From assembly GCA_937138395.1 (NCBI GenBank), contig CAKZPB010000077.1, positions 1 to 64,000 on the forward strand: a stretch of DNA of 64,000 bases. Reading direction: 5' to 3'. The translations under genes and the position numbers were made by a program. Positions 50,942 to 60,350 of the stretch are shown one piece after another; within the stretch, counting starts at the first letter, position 1, and each line of letters begins with the position of its first letter. This stretch comes from an uncultured Pseudomonadota bacterium. Its GTDB lineage: Bacteria > Pseudomonadota > Gammaproteobacteria > Xanthomonadales > Wenzhouxiangellaceae. The notes under the pieces were generated by a model. The model did not search any database. It was not told where the DNA came from and saw only the letters and a list, made by a program, of their open reading frames with translations.

Positions 50942-53900
50942 ATGAAATTTCTATTCGGACGTGATGGATTGCCGGCTTTCAGGGAACAGGCGCTGGCCGA
51001 ACGCCTGTCGTCCCAGCTCGGTCGCAGTATCCAGATCAAGACCCGGTCCATGTTTCTGTTGTCGGACCTGCCGGACAGCGCGGATCGATTGCTGCAGCTG
51101 CTCGATGCCGAGATCGATTCCCGGCTTGCGAATCATCACCATCGATTATTTGTCGTTCCGCGCCGCGGTACACGGAGTGGATGGTCGAGCAAGGCCAGTG
51201 ACATTCTGGTCCGCTGTGGCTTTGCTCAGATTGACCGTATCGAACATGGCCTGGTCATTGAATGTGCCGAGTATCCGCTGAACGAGTTACCCGCTTCGGC
51301 ATTGATGGCGTTGCATGACCGGATGACCGAATCCGTTGTGCTTGATTTCGAGCAATTGAGCCATTGGTTTGATCCGTTGCCGCCCGCTGTTCTCGAGCAT
51401 ATTGAGTTGGGTGATGACCCAATCGCCAGCCTGGCTCAGGCCAACGATACACTCGGATTGGCGCTGAACCGGGAAGAAATGGCCTACCTGGTTGACGCAT
51501 ATTCCGCATTGAATCGTGATCCGACCGACGCGGAGTTGATGATGTTCGCGCAGGCCAACTCCGAACACTGTCGACACAAGATCTTCAACGCCGATTGGCG
51601 TATTGACGGTCAGCCGCTGCAGGACAGCCTGTTTGGTATGGTTCGCAAGACTCATGCAGCCACACCCGAGGGCGTGATCGTTGCCTATGATGACAATGCG
51701 GCCGTACTGGAGGGGTTCAACGCAACTGTACTGGTCACTACGATAGCCAGGCCGGAATGGCACGAGCTTGCGCTGAGACAACACGTCCAGATCAAAGTTG
51801 AAACGCATAACCATCCGACTGCAATTTCGCCAGACCCCGGTGCCGCAACGGGCGCAGGAGGAGAAATTCGCGATGAATCTGCGACTGGCCGCGGCGCTCG
51901 CCCGATTGCCGGCCTGACCGGCTTCAGTGTATCCAATTTGAATATTCCCGGATTCAAGCAGCCCTGGGAAATCAGCCCGGCTGCGCCATCGCGTCAGGCT
52001 TCGGCACTGGACATCATGATCGAAGGTCCGGTTGGCGCCGCTCGATTCAACAATGAATTCGGTCGACCGAATTTGCTTGGCTATTTCCGCAGCTTCAGTC
52101 AGCAGGTGGATGATCGCCTATGGGGCTATCACAAGCCGATCATGCTGGCTGGCGGTGCCGGCATGATCATGCACGGTCAGACCAGCAAACGGTCGTTACA
52201 GCCCGGTGATCGGATCATCGTGCTGGGCGGGCCGGCACTATTGATCGGGCTTGGCGGTGGTGCAGCTTCGAGCCTGGATTCGGGCCAGTCCAGTGAAGCG
52301 CTGGATTTTGCTTCGGTTCAGCGCGCCAATCCGGAAATGCAGCGGCGCTGTCAGGAAGTCATTGACCGTTGCTGGAGCCAGATGGACGAAAATGGCAACC
52401 GCAATCCGATTGCCTCGATGCATGATGTCGGTGCAGGCGGATTGTCCAACGCCATACCCGAGCTGCTGCATGATGGCGGCGTCGGCGCCGAACTGGAACT
52501 GCGCGAGATTCCAACGGCAGACCCCTCACTGGCGCCGGTCGCGATCTGGTGCAACGAAGCACAGGAACGCTACGTGCTGGCGATTCGCCCTGCACGGATG
52601 GAAGAGTTTGATCAGATTTGCCGTCGCGAGCGCTGCCCTTATGCCGACCTGGGCGCTGCGACCCAGTCGCACCGGCTGCTGTTGACGGATCGCGCTGCAC
52701 GGGATGGAACCACGCAGGGCTTGCACCCTGTGGATCTGGATCTGGATGTGCTGCTTGGCAAGACGCCCAGGATGCTGCGGGACGCCCAGCGCAAACCGGT
52801 TGCAATTCAACATCGGGATCTCCCTGCGCTTGATCTGACCGAAACCTTCAAGGGCATACTTCGTATTCCGGCGGTGGCCAGCAAACAGTTCCTGATCACG
52901 ATCGGCGACCGCACGGTGGGCGGTTTGAGTGCGCGAGATCAGATGGTCGGCCCCTGGCAGATACCGGTCGCCGATTGTGCCGTTACCTTGAGTGACTATC
53001 GTGGGTATTCCGGAACAGTGATGGCGATAGGTGAACGGACGCCGCTGGCGATCTGGGACGGTCCGGCCTCTGGCCGAATGGCCATTGCTGAAGCGTTGAC
53101 CAACCTGGTTGGCACGCCGGTGGAGGGACTGAATCGAGTCAAATTGTCGGCCAACTGGATGGCCGCGGCCGGAGCGCCTGGCCAAGATGCTGTGCTGCGC
53201 GACACCGTCGAGGCCGTAGCTATGGTGTTCTGCCGGCAGTTGAACCTGGCGATTCCAGTGGGTAAGGACTCGATGTCCATGCAGACCCACTGGCAGGCCG
53301 ATGGCCAGGAATTTCGAATGACCGCGCCGGTATCGCTGATCGCATCCGCATTCGCGCCCGTGCCTGACGTTCGGCACGCGATAAGCCCCGAACTCAACAT
53401 TGGTGAACAGGACACCGTGCTGCTGTTGATTGACCTGGGCCAGCAGCGCATGGGTGGTTCGGCGCTGGCACAGCTTTGCCAACGAGCGCTGGGCGCTGTG
53501 CCGGATGTTGATGAACCGGCCGCGCTATCGGCCATGTTTCATGAAGTTCAGGCCCTGATTCGAGAGGGTCTGTTGCTGGCCATTCACGACCGCTCCGATG
53601 GTGGCGTGTTGGTCAGCCTGCTGGAGATGGGATTGGCAGGGCATACCGGACTGGATGTGCAGTTGCCACCGGACGTTGATCCGTTGACCTATTTGTTCAA
53701 CGAAGAAATTGGCCTGGTCATGCAATGCAATGCGCGTGATCAGGCTGCGGTTTCACAACGTCTGGCTGAGGCGGGTCTGGCGTCCTGCTTGCACACGATT
53801 GCCGTGCCGGCTGAGCATGATCGCTTGACCATCCGGGATGCCCGGTCCGGGCTGTTGATGGACGAAGCCATGGCCGATCTGCATCAGGTCTGGAGTGAAA

Positions 53901-54817
53901 CCAGTTATCGCATCCAGCGCCTGCGCGATCATCCGGATTGTGCTGACGAGGAGTTCGAGGCGCTGTCTGACTGGTCTCGACCCGGCTTGAGCCCCCGACT
54001 GACATTTGATCCGGATGTTCCGGTTGGAGCACCGGCGATCGGCGGACATAAGCCGGAGGTAGCGATTCTGCGCGAGCAGGGCGTCAACGGCCAGCGAGAA
54101 ATGGCGATGGCTTTTCTTGGCGCTGGCTTTACGCCAGTCGATGTCCATATGAGCGACCTCGAATCCGGCCGGGTCGCGCTGGCGCGTTTTGTCGGTCTGG
54201 TCGCCTGCGGTGGTTTTTCCTTCGGCGACGTGCTCGGTGCAGGCAATGGTTGGGCAAGGTCGATACTGTTCAACTCGATGTTGCGCGATCAGTTCGAGGC
54301 CTTTCTGAACGATACCGCCACATTCGCGCTGGGCGTTTGCAATGGCTGTCAGATGCTGTCATCGTTAAATGACCTGATTCCGGGCAGCGAGCACTGGCCG
54401 CGCTTCGTGCACAACCGGTCACGCCAGTTCGAGGCGCGCCTGAGCCTGGTCGAGGTTGCCGACTCACCCTCGCTGTTTTTCCGCGGCATGGTCGGCAGCC
54501 GCATACCCGTGGCCACGGCCCATGGTGAGGGTCGCGCTGAGTTTGCACAGCATCAACAGGCGGCCAATCTGGCCGACCAGGTGGCCATGCGCTATGTCGA
54601 TGGAAGGGGCCGGACTGCCAGGCACTATCCCGACAATCCGAACGGTTCGCCGGATGGCATCACCGGCGTGTGCAATCAGGATGGACGCGTGACGATCTTG
54701 ATGCCGCATCCCGAGCGCCTGCTGCGCGCCGTCAATTTCTCATGGGCACCACCAACATGGGGCGATCGTTCTCCATGGATGCGCATGTTCGAAAACGCGC
54801 GCGAATGGGTTAGCTGA
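50942..54817 (+). CDS. purL: Phosphoribosylformylglycinamidine synthase (large type)
   Basis: PurL makes FGAM from FGAR, glutamine and ATP in purine synthesis. From the ATG at 50942 the product is 1291 residues, the long proteobacterial form with the glutaminase domain fused. Visible are SEHCRHKIFNADW, VETHNHPTAISPDPGAATGAGG, LGGGAASS and MHDVGAGGLSNAIPEL, with the catalytic Cys of the glutamine amidotransferase in FALGVCNGCQMLS and the HP in ILMPHPERL. Length is normal. Upstream TTG at 50924 is in frame but not needed. The gene lies 24 bases past the -10 element's far arm. Confidence 0.97.
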   Translation: MKFLFGRDGLPAFREQALAERLSSQLGRSIQIKTRSMFLLSDLPDSADRLLQLLDAEIDSRLANHHHRLFVVPRRGTRSGWSSKASDILVRCGFAQIDRIEHGLVIECAEYPLNELPASALMALHDRMTESVVLDFEQLSHWFDPLPPAVLEHIELGDDPIASLAQANDTLGLALNREEMAYLVDAYSALNRDPTDAELMMFAQANSEHCRHKIFNADWRIDGQPLQDSLFGMVRKTHAATPEGVIVAYDDNAAVLEGFNATVLVTTIARPEWHELALRQHVQIKVETHNHPTAISPDPGAATGAGGEIRDESATGRGARPIAGLTGFSVSNLNIPGFKQPWEISPAAPSRQASALDIMIEGPVGAARFNNEFGRPNLLGYFRSFSQQVDDRLWGYHKPIMLAGGAGMIMHGQTSKRSLQPGDRIIVLGGPALLIGLGGGAASSLDSGQSSEALDFASVQRANPEMQRRCQEVIDRCWSQMDENGNRNPIASMHDVGAGGLSNAIPELLHDGGVGAELELREIPTADPSLAPVAIWCNEAQERYVLAIRPARMEEFDQICRRERCPYADLGAATQSHRLLLTDRAARDGTTQGLHPVDLDLDVLLGKTPRMLRDAQRKPVAIQHRDLPALDLTETFKGILRIPAVASKQFLITIGDRTVGGLSARDQMVGPWQIPVADCAVTLSDYRGYSGTVMAIGERTPLAIWDGPASGRMAIAEALTNLVGTPVEGLNRVKLSANWMAAAGAPGQDAVLRDTVEAVAMVFCRQLNLAIPVGKDSMSMQTHWQADGQEFRMTAPVSLIASAFAPVPDVRHAISPELNIGEQDTVLLLIDLGQQRMGGSALAQLCQRALGAVPDVDEPAALSAMFHEVQALIREGLLLAIHDRSDGGVLVSLLEMGLAGHTGLDVQLPPDVDPLTYLFNEEIGLVMQCNARDQAAVSQRLAEAGLASCLHTIAVPAEHDRLTIRDARSGLLMDEAMADLHQVWSETSYRIQRLRDHPDCADEEFEALSDWSRPGLSPRLTFDPDVPVGAPAIGGHKPEVAILREQGVNGQREMAMAFLGAGFTPVDVHMSDLESGRVALARFVGLVACGGFSFGDVLGAGNGWARSILFNSMLRDQFEAFLNDTATFALGVCNGCQMLSSLNDLIPGSEHWPRFVHNRSRQFEARLSLVEVADSPSLFFRGMVGSRIPVATAHGEGRAEFAQHQQAANLADQVAMRYVDGRGRTARHYPDNPNGSPDGITGVCNQDGRVTILMPHPERLLRAVNFSWAPPTWGDRSPWMRMFENAREWVS

Positions 54818-54884
54818 TTGACTACAATGATTTCCTGATTTCGCCGTTTCATCACGGCCCGATGTAGATTGTGACTAAGCGAGT

Positions 54885-55622
54885 ATGGCTATGAGTTCAT
54901 CCGATCCGCACGACCCAACAGGCTCACACTCTGATTCCGGCTCTGATGAGCTCATGTCGGGATCACCTGAACCGACGAACCAGCCGCACAGTGGCAACCA
55001 GGGTCAACCCCACTCTGATTCGGAGGAAAAGCAGGGCGATCCGATCAAGGAAATGTTTCTGCTGGCCGCCTTGTATCTGCCGATGGGCTTTTTTCTGTGG
55101 TTCTTTTTTGCCGATGCGCTGATGTTCCTGCCGGCGCGCATTACCGAGTGGCTGATGACCACTACATCACCTGATGTGTTCGAGCGCATCGTGCAACTGC
55201 AGTACAAGTTTGAAATCCAGACCGCCATTCAGATGGCGCGTCAGGTCGAGGGCCAGATTGCATTGCTGAATGCATTCATCAATCCGATGATTTATGCCTG
55301 GGGCATGGCGTTGCTGTTTGGCCTGATCATGGCCACTCCGCTGACGGCCAAGCGCCGGATCGTTCAGATGGTGATCGGCTACCTGGTGGTGTCGCTGGTC
55401 GTGATCTGGGGCGTGTTCTGGGAAACCTGGAAAGACATGGCGTTTCGGCTCGGGCCGGAGGCAGCTGCAACGGTGGCCGAGTCCGTACTTGAACCAAACA
55501 TGATTGCCCTGTTTTATCAACTGGGCTACCTGATGTTACCGGCTGTGGTGCCAGTGGCCTGCTGGATCTTGATGAATCGGCCGTTTCTTGAAGATGTCGT
55601 GTTCACGCGAAAGACCCGGTGA
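54885..55622 (+). CDS. Membrane protein resembling exosortase-H-associated proteins
   Basis: A 245-residue protein with a disordered Ser/Asp/His-rich N-terminus (1-52) and four membrane helices: FLLAALYLPMGFFLWFFFADALM, ALLNAFINPMIYAWGMALLFGLIM, VIGYLVVSLVVIWGVFWETW and FYQLGYLMLPAVVPVACWIL. The opening YLPMGFFLWFFFA and the arrangement recall proteins annotated as exosortase-H-associated, which normally lie near xrtH. Here xrtH is at 11145, so if this is the partner the two are unlinked. The resemblance is from memory of the family and is not verified. It stands alone between purL and the gsp operon. Confidence 0.5.
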   Translation: MAMSSSDPHDPTGSHSDSGSDELMSGSPEPTNQPHSGNQGQPHSDSEEKQGDPIKEMFLLAALYLPMGFFLWFFFADALMFLPARITEWLMTTTSPDVFERIVQLQYKFEIQTAIQMARQVEGQIALLNAFINPMIYAWGMALLFGLIMATPLTAKRRIVQMVIGYLVVSLVVIWGVFWETWKDMAFRLGPEAAATVAESVLEPNMIALFYQLGYLMLPAVVPVACWILMNRPFLEDVVFTRKTR

Positions 55623-55713
55623 GCGCAGGCCGTGCTGGTCGATTGGGATTCCTGCGAGTGAACCGTGCCGGCAGCGCATTGTCCATACTTGCGGCATGCT
55701 GATAAACAAGACC

Positions 55714-55719
55714 TATAAT
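55714..55719 (+). promoter_or_regulatory. -10 element upstream of the type II secretion operon
   Basis: A perfect TATAAT lies 192 bases before the gspE ATG. A weak TTGCGG is at 55689-55694 with a 19-base spacer. If used, the leader is about 185 nt and contains short frames of unproven significance. The rest of 55623-55910 shows no other feature. Confidence 0.4.
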
Positions 55720-55910
55720 TGAACTCTCTTCACACGACGAAACAGGCTGCTGTAGTGACTGAAAAAACGTCAATCCACGTGCGAGGCGGACAGTTTGGTG
55801 GTTTCAAATGAATAATGAGCTTCGCCGAGTGGCGCGATATCGGCCCCGACCCCACCGGGCCATGGTCAATGATTGTGGCCATTTGTATCGTGTGAATAGG
55901 CGCTATTGCC

Positions 55911-57665
55911 ATGGAAACTGAACCGCTGACTGCTGTACAGGATACGGACCTGCTACCCCAGGTTGGAAGCCACCTGGAAGACCGGGCCGCAGACTTGTGC
56001 CAGCTGATGATCGATCAGAATCGGTTGAAACCTGAGGATCTGGCCCGCGCGCGGGCCTACCGTGACCAGCATGGTGGTAACTTGCTGACCCTGCTGGTGC
56101 GGCTTGGGCTGGTCTCCGAGCGCGATCTGGCCAATGCGCAATCCGAACTGCTCGATATTCCGCTGTTGTCCGATAGTGATTATCCAGAGCAGGCGCCGGA
56201 TATCGACAGTATTGCCATTCGATTCATGAAGCAGCAGCACCTGGTGCCGATTCGGGTCACCGACGATGCGGTGGAAGTGGTCATGGCCGATCCCCAGGAT
56301 CCGATGCTGTTGAAGTCGCTGAAGATGGCGACGGGCCTCCAGATTCAGCCGCGGGTAGGAATCTCGTCTGAAATTGATAATCAGATCGAGCGCTACTTTG
56401 GCGGCGGGCGCAGCGCCATGGGCCAGATTGCCGAGGGCCTGGGCTCCGATATCGAGAGCGACGACGAGGAAAATGTCGAGCACTTGCGCGACCTGGCCTC
56501 CGAGGCACCGGTGATCCGCCTGGTCAATCTGATTCTGCAGCGCGCGGTCGAAGCGCGCGCGTCCGATATTCATATCGAGCCGTTCGAAAACCGCCTGAAA
56601 GTACGCTACAGGATTGATGGCGTACTGCAGGAAGTCGAAGCGCCGCCGTCGCGTTCAACCGCGGCCGTGATTTCGCGCGTCAAGATCATGGCCAAGTTGA
56701 ATATTGCAGAGCGCCGCCTGCCGCAGGATGGCCGCATCATGCACCGGGTTCAGGGCAAGGAGCTCGATTTGCGTGTGTCGACAGTGCCGACCTCGCATGG
56801 CGAAAGCGTGGTCATGCGTATTCTCGATCGCGAAGCGGTCACGCTGGATTTTGCCGCGCTCGGGTTTGCCGATGACATGCGCGATGCCTTCATCAAGGCG
56901 CTGGAAATGCCGCACGGCATTATCCTGGTCACCGGCCCGACCGGTTCAGGTAAGACCACCACGCTGTATACCGCGCTGAGTCAGCTCAATGCACCTTCGC
57001 GCAAGATCATCACGGTCGAGGACCCGGTCGAATACCAGCTTGAGGGCGTCAATCAGATCCAGGCCAAGTCATCGATTGGCCTGAACTTTGCCAGCGCACT
57101 GCGCGCGATCGTTCGACAGGATCCGGACGTGATCATGATCGGTGAGATGCGCGATCTTGAAACGGCCAAAATTGCAATCCAGTCGGCGCTGACCGGTCAC
57201 CTGGTGCTGTCGACACTGCACACCAACGACGCCGCAGGCGGCGTGACCCGTATGCTGGATATGGGCGTTGAAGATTATCTGTTGACTTCGACCGTCAACG
57301 CCATCATGGCGCAGCGGCTGGTGCGAAGACTCGACCCAGCCACACGCGAGGCCTATCAAGTGCTGCCGGAAATGGTCCGCGAACTCGGACTCGACGAATT
57401 GACCAATGCATCTGATATTACGCTGTATCGCCCGGGCACCTCGGATGAAAACCCGACCGGTTACAAGGGCCGCGCCAGTATCATCGAGCTGCTGCTGATG
57501 ACCGATGAAATCCGCCGGATGGTCATGAAGCAGGCCACTTCCGGCGACCTGGAGCGTCAGGCCATTCAGGAAGGCATGCGCACGATGTATCAGGACGGCA
57601 TGCTCAAAGCGCTGCAGGGCATTACCTCGCAGGAAGAAGTACTGCGCGTTACGCAGGAATCATAA
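55911..57665 (+). CDS. gspE: Type II secretion ATPase GspE
   Basis: GspE is the cytoplasmic hexameric ATPase that powers the pseudopilus of the type II system. The 584-residue product has an N1/N2 region, a helical linker, Walker A GPTGSGKTT (about 342-350), the Asp box KIITVEDPVEYQ, Walker B VIMIGEMRDLETAKIA and the His box LVLSTLHTNDAAG. The usual four-cysteine zinc motif in the C-terminal domain is absent: the stretch from RLVRRLDPATREAY to GYKGRASIIE has no Cys; only one Cys (near residue 30) is present. First gene of a gspE-to-M operon without gspC. Confidence 0.93.
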   Translation: METEPLTAVQDTDLLPQVGSHLEDRAADLCQLMIDQNRLKPEDLARARAYRDQHGGNLLTLLVRLGLVSERDLANAQSELLDIPLLSDSDYPEQAPDIDSIAIRFMKQQHLVPIRVTDDAVEVVMADPQDPMLLKSLKMATGLQIQPRVGISSEIDNQIERYFGGGRSAMGQIAEGLGSDIESDDEENVEHLRDLASEAPVIRLVNLILQRAVEARASDIHIEPFENRLKVRYRIDGVLQEVEAPPSRSTAAVISRVKIMAKLNIAERRLPQDGRIMHRVQGKELDLRVSTVPTSHGESVVMRILDREAVTLDFAALGFADDMRDAFIKALEMPHGIILVTGPTGSGKTTTLYTALSQLNAPSRKIITVEDPVEYQLEGVNQIQAKSSIGLNFASALRAIVRQDPDVIMIGEMRDLETAKIAIQSALTGHLVLSTLHTNDAAGGVTRMLDMGVEDYLLTSTVNAIMAQRLVRRLDPATREAYQVLPEMVRELGLDELTNASDITLYRPGTSDENPTGYKGRASIIELLLMTDEIRRMVMKQATSGDLERQAIQEGMRTMYQDGMLKALQGITSQEEVLRVTQES

Positions 57666-57677
57666 GGGTCCGCTGGT

Positions 57678-58889
57678 ATGGCGCTATTTGAATACAAGGC
57701 CGTGACGCCTGGCGGTGAAACACTGACCGGCGAAATGGAAGCACCCAGCGCCGATCTCGTCATTGCGCATATTCAGGAAACCGGCAATATTCCGGTACAG
57801 GCCCGTGAAGTGGGCAGCGGTTTTCGCCTGGAAACCCTGTTTCGCGGTCGCCAGGGCTTATCGCAGCGAGAAATCGGCGACATTACCGGCCAGCTGGCCA
57901 CGCTGCTTGGCGCTGGTCTGCCGCTGGATCGCTCGCTGGGCATTCTGGTCGAACTGGCCGCCAACGAGCGGATCGGCAACGTGCTGACCAAGATCCGCGA
58001 TCGCGTACGCGAAGGGATTTCGCTGTCCGAAGCCCTGGAAGAACGGCACGGCGTGTTTTCGCGCTTCTACATCAATATGGTGCGCGCCGGCGAACTGGGG
58101 GGTGCATTGGACCAGACCCTGGCGCGAATGGCCGAATACCTGGAGCGCGCAAAGGAACTCAAGGACGGTGTTGTTTCAGCGTTGATTTATCCAGCACTGC
58201 TGGTCATTCTGGCGGTCGCTTCCTTGCTGCTGCTGATGGTCTATGTCATCCCGCAATTTACGCCGATGTTTGAAGATTTTGGCGCCGAATTACCGCTGTT
58301 GACGCGTATTGTCATGGCTGTTGGTGAATTGCTGCAGAATTTCTGGTGGGGGTTGATTGGCATTGCCTTACTGCTGGTACTCTGGTTTCGTTCACAGATG
58401 AGTAACTCGAAGTCTCGCAGGGTATGGGATTCGCGCTTCCTGTCGATGAAATGGGTCGGTGATGTGATTGCCAAAATCGAGATGGCGCGTCTGGCGCGAA
58501 CGGCAGGCACGCTTTTGATCAATGGCGTGCCGCTACTGTCGGCCATATCAATTTCGCGAAATGTGATGAGCAATACAGTTTTACAGGACGACGTGGCTCA
58601 AGCGGCAAAGAAAGTCAAGACCGGTATGCCGCTGGCGCGCGCACTGAATGAAAGCGGTCATTTCCCGCGCTTGGCGCTGCAGATGGTGAACGTTGGTGAG
58701 GAGACCGGCCAGCTGGATGAGATGCTGCTGAAGGTAGCCGATACTTACGATCGTGAGGTCAAGACCACGATTGATCGGATCATGGCCCTGCTGGTGCCAG
58801 CGCTGACGCTGGGACTTGCTGCATTGATCGGAACCATCGTGATGTCGGTTCTGATGGCAATTCTGGGCATCAATGAGCTTGTGGGGTAG
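57678..58889 (+). CDS. gspF: Type II secretion inner-membrane platform protein GspF
   Basis: The 403-residue polytopic protein starts MALFEYKAVTPGGETLTGEMEAPS and contains the two repeated GspF domains, the first beginning FTQLATLLGAGLPL-like LPASWPRCL... here LSQREIGDITGQLATLLGAG and LDRSLGILVEL, the second LINGVPLLSAISISRNVMSN. Three transmembrane helices are visible, the last near the C-terminus with LLVPALTLGLAALIGTIV. GspF links GspE to the pseudopilus and GspL/M. Gap to gspE is 12 bases; 74 bases separate it from gspG. Confidence 0.93.
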   Translation: MALFEYKAVTPGGETLTGEMEAPSADLVIAHIQETGNIPVQAREVGSGFRLETLFRGRQGLSQREIGDITGQLATLLGAGLPLDRSLGILVELAANERIGNVLTKIRDRVREGISLSEALEERHGVFSRFYINMVRAGELGGALDQTLARMAEYLERAKELKDGVVSALIYPALLVILAVASLLLLMVYVIPQFTPMFEDFGAELPLLTRIVMAVGELLQNFWWGLIGIALLLVLWFRSQMSNSKSRRVWDSRFLSMKWVGDVIAKIEMARLARTAGTLLINGVPLLSAISISRNVMSNTVLQDDVAQAAKKVKTGMPLARALNESGHFPRLALQMVNVGEETGQLDEMLLKVADTYDREVKTTIDRIMALLVPALTLGLAALIGTIVMSVLMAILGINELVG

Positions 58890-58963
58890 TTGTACGCAAC
58901 TACTGACGAAACTTTAGGGCTTGATGCGGTCCAATTACTGAATATTGAATACAGGGTAAAGGT

Positions 58964-59374
58964 ATGAATATCAAACAATCGAGCCAGGGTTTTTCGCTGG
59001 TTGAGCTGTTGGTAGTGCTGATTATTCTCGGTCTGATCGCAGGCCTGGTCGTGCCCAATATCATGGGGCGTGGCGAGGATGCCAAAGCGCGCACGGCCGT
59101 GGCGGAAGTTCAACGCCTGTCGATGGCGGTGGATGAGTTCTATCTGGATACAGGACGTGCACCGCGCGAACTGCGTGAGTTGGTTGAACAGCCGGGTAAT
59201 GCCTCCAACTGGAATGGGCCCTACGTCAACAATTCGAACCTGAACGACCCATGGGGCAATCCATACCAGTACCGGTTCCCTGGTCAGCAGCGAGATTTCG
59301 ACATCATCTCTCTGGGTGCTGACGGCGCTGCTGGAGGCGAAGGCAGGGATAGCGATGTCACCAACGCCAATTAA
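58964..59374 (+). CDS. gspG: Major pseudopilin GspG
   Basis: The 136-residue prepilin begins MNIKQSSQGFSLVELLVVLI, where cleavage before F in GFSLVELL is the usual prepilin peptidase site with Glu5 following. The mature protein has a long hydrophobic helix (LVVLIILGLIAGLVVPNI), RTAVAEVQRLSMAVDEFYLDTGRAP, and the calcium-binding-loop end DPWGNPYQYRFPG and FDIISLGADGAAGGEG. It is the main structural subunit of the pseudopilus. Confidence 0.96.
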   Translation: MNIKQSSQGFSLVELLVVLIILGLIAGLVVPNIMGRGEDAKARTAVAEVQRLSMAVDEFYLDTGRAPRELRELVEQPGNASNWNGPYVNNSNLNDPWGNPYQYRFPGQQRDFDIISLGADGAAGGEGRDSDVTNAN

Positions 59375-59385
59375 TTGACTCTCTG

Positions 59386-59868
59386 GTGCTGAAACAGCCG
59401 GAAAAACTTCTCAGGCATCCGGGCTTGATGCGCGGATTCAGCCTGATTGAATTGATGGTTGTGATCATCCTTGTGATGATGCTGTTCGGACTTGTCGGGG
59501 CATCATTGAGCCGTTCGATTTCTGCGGCTGAACTTCGCAATGAAGTACGCGATGTCATTGCCGGCCTGCGCCACACGCGCGGCCAGGCGATCGTGCAACG
59601 ACAGGAGCAGGTATTTCTGGTCGATGCCGAGCAGCGCACCTGGCAGGCGGCCGGTCGTGAGCCCGAGGCATTGCCCGAAGGCCTGGATATCACCTTGAGC
59701 ACCGCGCGTTCGGAACTGACCGGGGAGAATGCCGGTGGCATTCGGTTCTATCCGGACGGCGCGTCGACCGGCGGCAGCGTATTGCTGAGTGTCGATGAGC
59801 GCAAATGGTATGTCACCGTCGGTTGGTTGACCGGTGAAATCAGCCAGGATCCGCCGGAGGATGCATGA
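59386..59868 (+). CDS. gspH: Minor pseudopilin GspH
   Basis: The 160-residue product starts at GTG 59386 (an ATG at 59428 inside would leave MRGFSLIELM) and has the prepilin leader with GFSLIELMVVIILVMMLFGL. The beta-rich globular part has SRSISAAELRNEVRDVIAGLRHTRGQAI and ends DGASTGGSVLLSVDERKWYV. It belongs to the pseudopilin tip with GspI, GspJ and GspK. The stop overlaps gspI by 4 bases. Confidence 0.9.
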   Translation: MLKQPEKLLRHPGLMRGFSLIELMVVIILVMMLFGLVGASLSRSISAAELRNEVRDVIAGLRHTRGQAIVQRQEQVFLVDAEQRTWQAAGREPEALPEGLDITLSTARSELTGENAGGIRFYPDGASTGGSVLLSVDERKWYVTVGWLTGEISQDPPEDA

Positions 59869-60350
59869 TGGCTGGGCTGCCACAGTCTATGCGGAGCGGT
59901 CTGCGACCGCCATGTTTGACTCACGCGTACAGGCACGCGCAGGCCGGATTTACCCTGGTCGAAGTCATGGCCGCATTTGCCATCTTTGCGGTGTTGTTCG
60001 GCATCATATTGCAGATTCTGAGTACTTCGGTCAGCAACACCCGTCGCAGTGCTGATTTCACCCAGGCGGCCTTGATTGCCCAGGCCCAGCTCGACATGGT
60101 CGGCATTGAAAGCATGCCGCAGCCGGGCCAATATGGTGGCGAAGTCAACGAACGTTATCGCTGGACGATGGACATCGAGCCGTATTTCATTCAAAGCGAC
60201 AGCGGGGCCAACTACGACGAGCTGCCGGTTGACCTGTATCGCGTCGTTCTGACCGTGTATTGGGGTGACGATTACTCCGAGCGCTCGGCGACGTTTGAAA
60301 CGCTGCGCTCGGTCGATCGTTTCTTTGCCGAACGACAGTTGGGGCGATGA
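59865..60350 (+). CDS. gspI: Minor pseudopilin GspI
   Basis: The 161-residue product has a 28-residue leader ending before AGFTLVEVMAAFAIFAVLFGI, the prepilin hydrophobic helix with Glu5. The globular part has TQAALIAQAQLDMVG and YRWTMDIEPYF, with WTM/V typical of GspI. The leader is longer than usual for GspI. It overlaps gspH and gspJ by 4 bases each. Confidence 0.9.
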   Translation: MMAGLPQSMRSGLRPPCLTHAYRHAQAGFTLVEVMAAFAIFAVLFGIILQILSTSVSNTRRSADFTQAALIAQAQLDMVGIESMPQPGQYGGEVNERYRWTMDIEPYFIQSDSGANYDELPVDLYRVVLTVYWGDDYSERSATFETLRSVDRFFAERQLGR

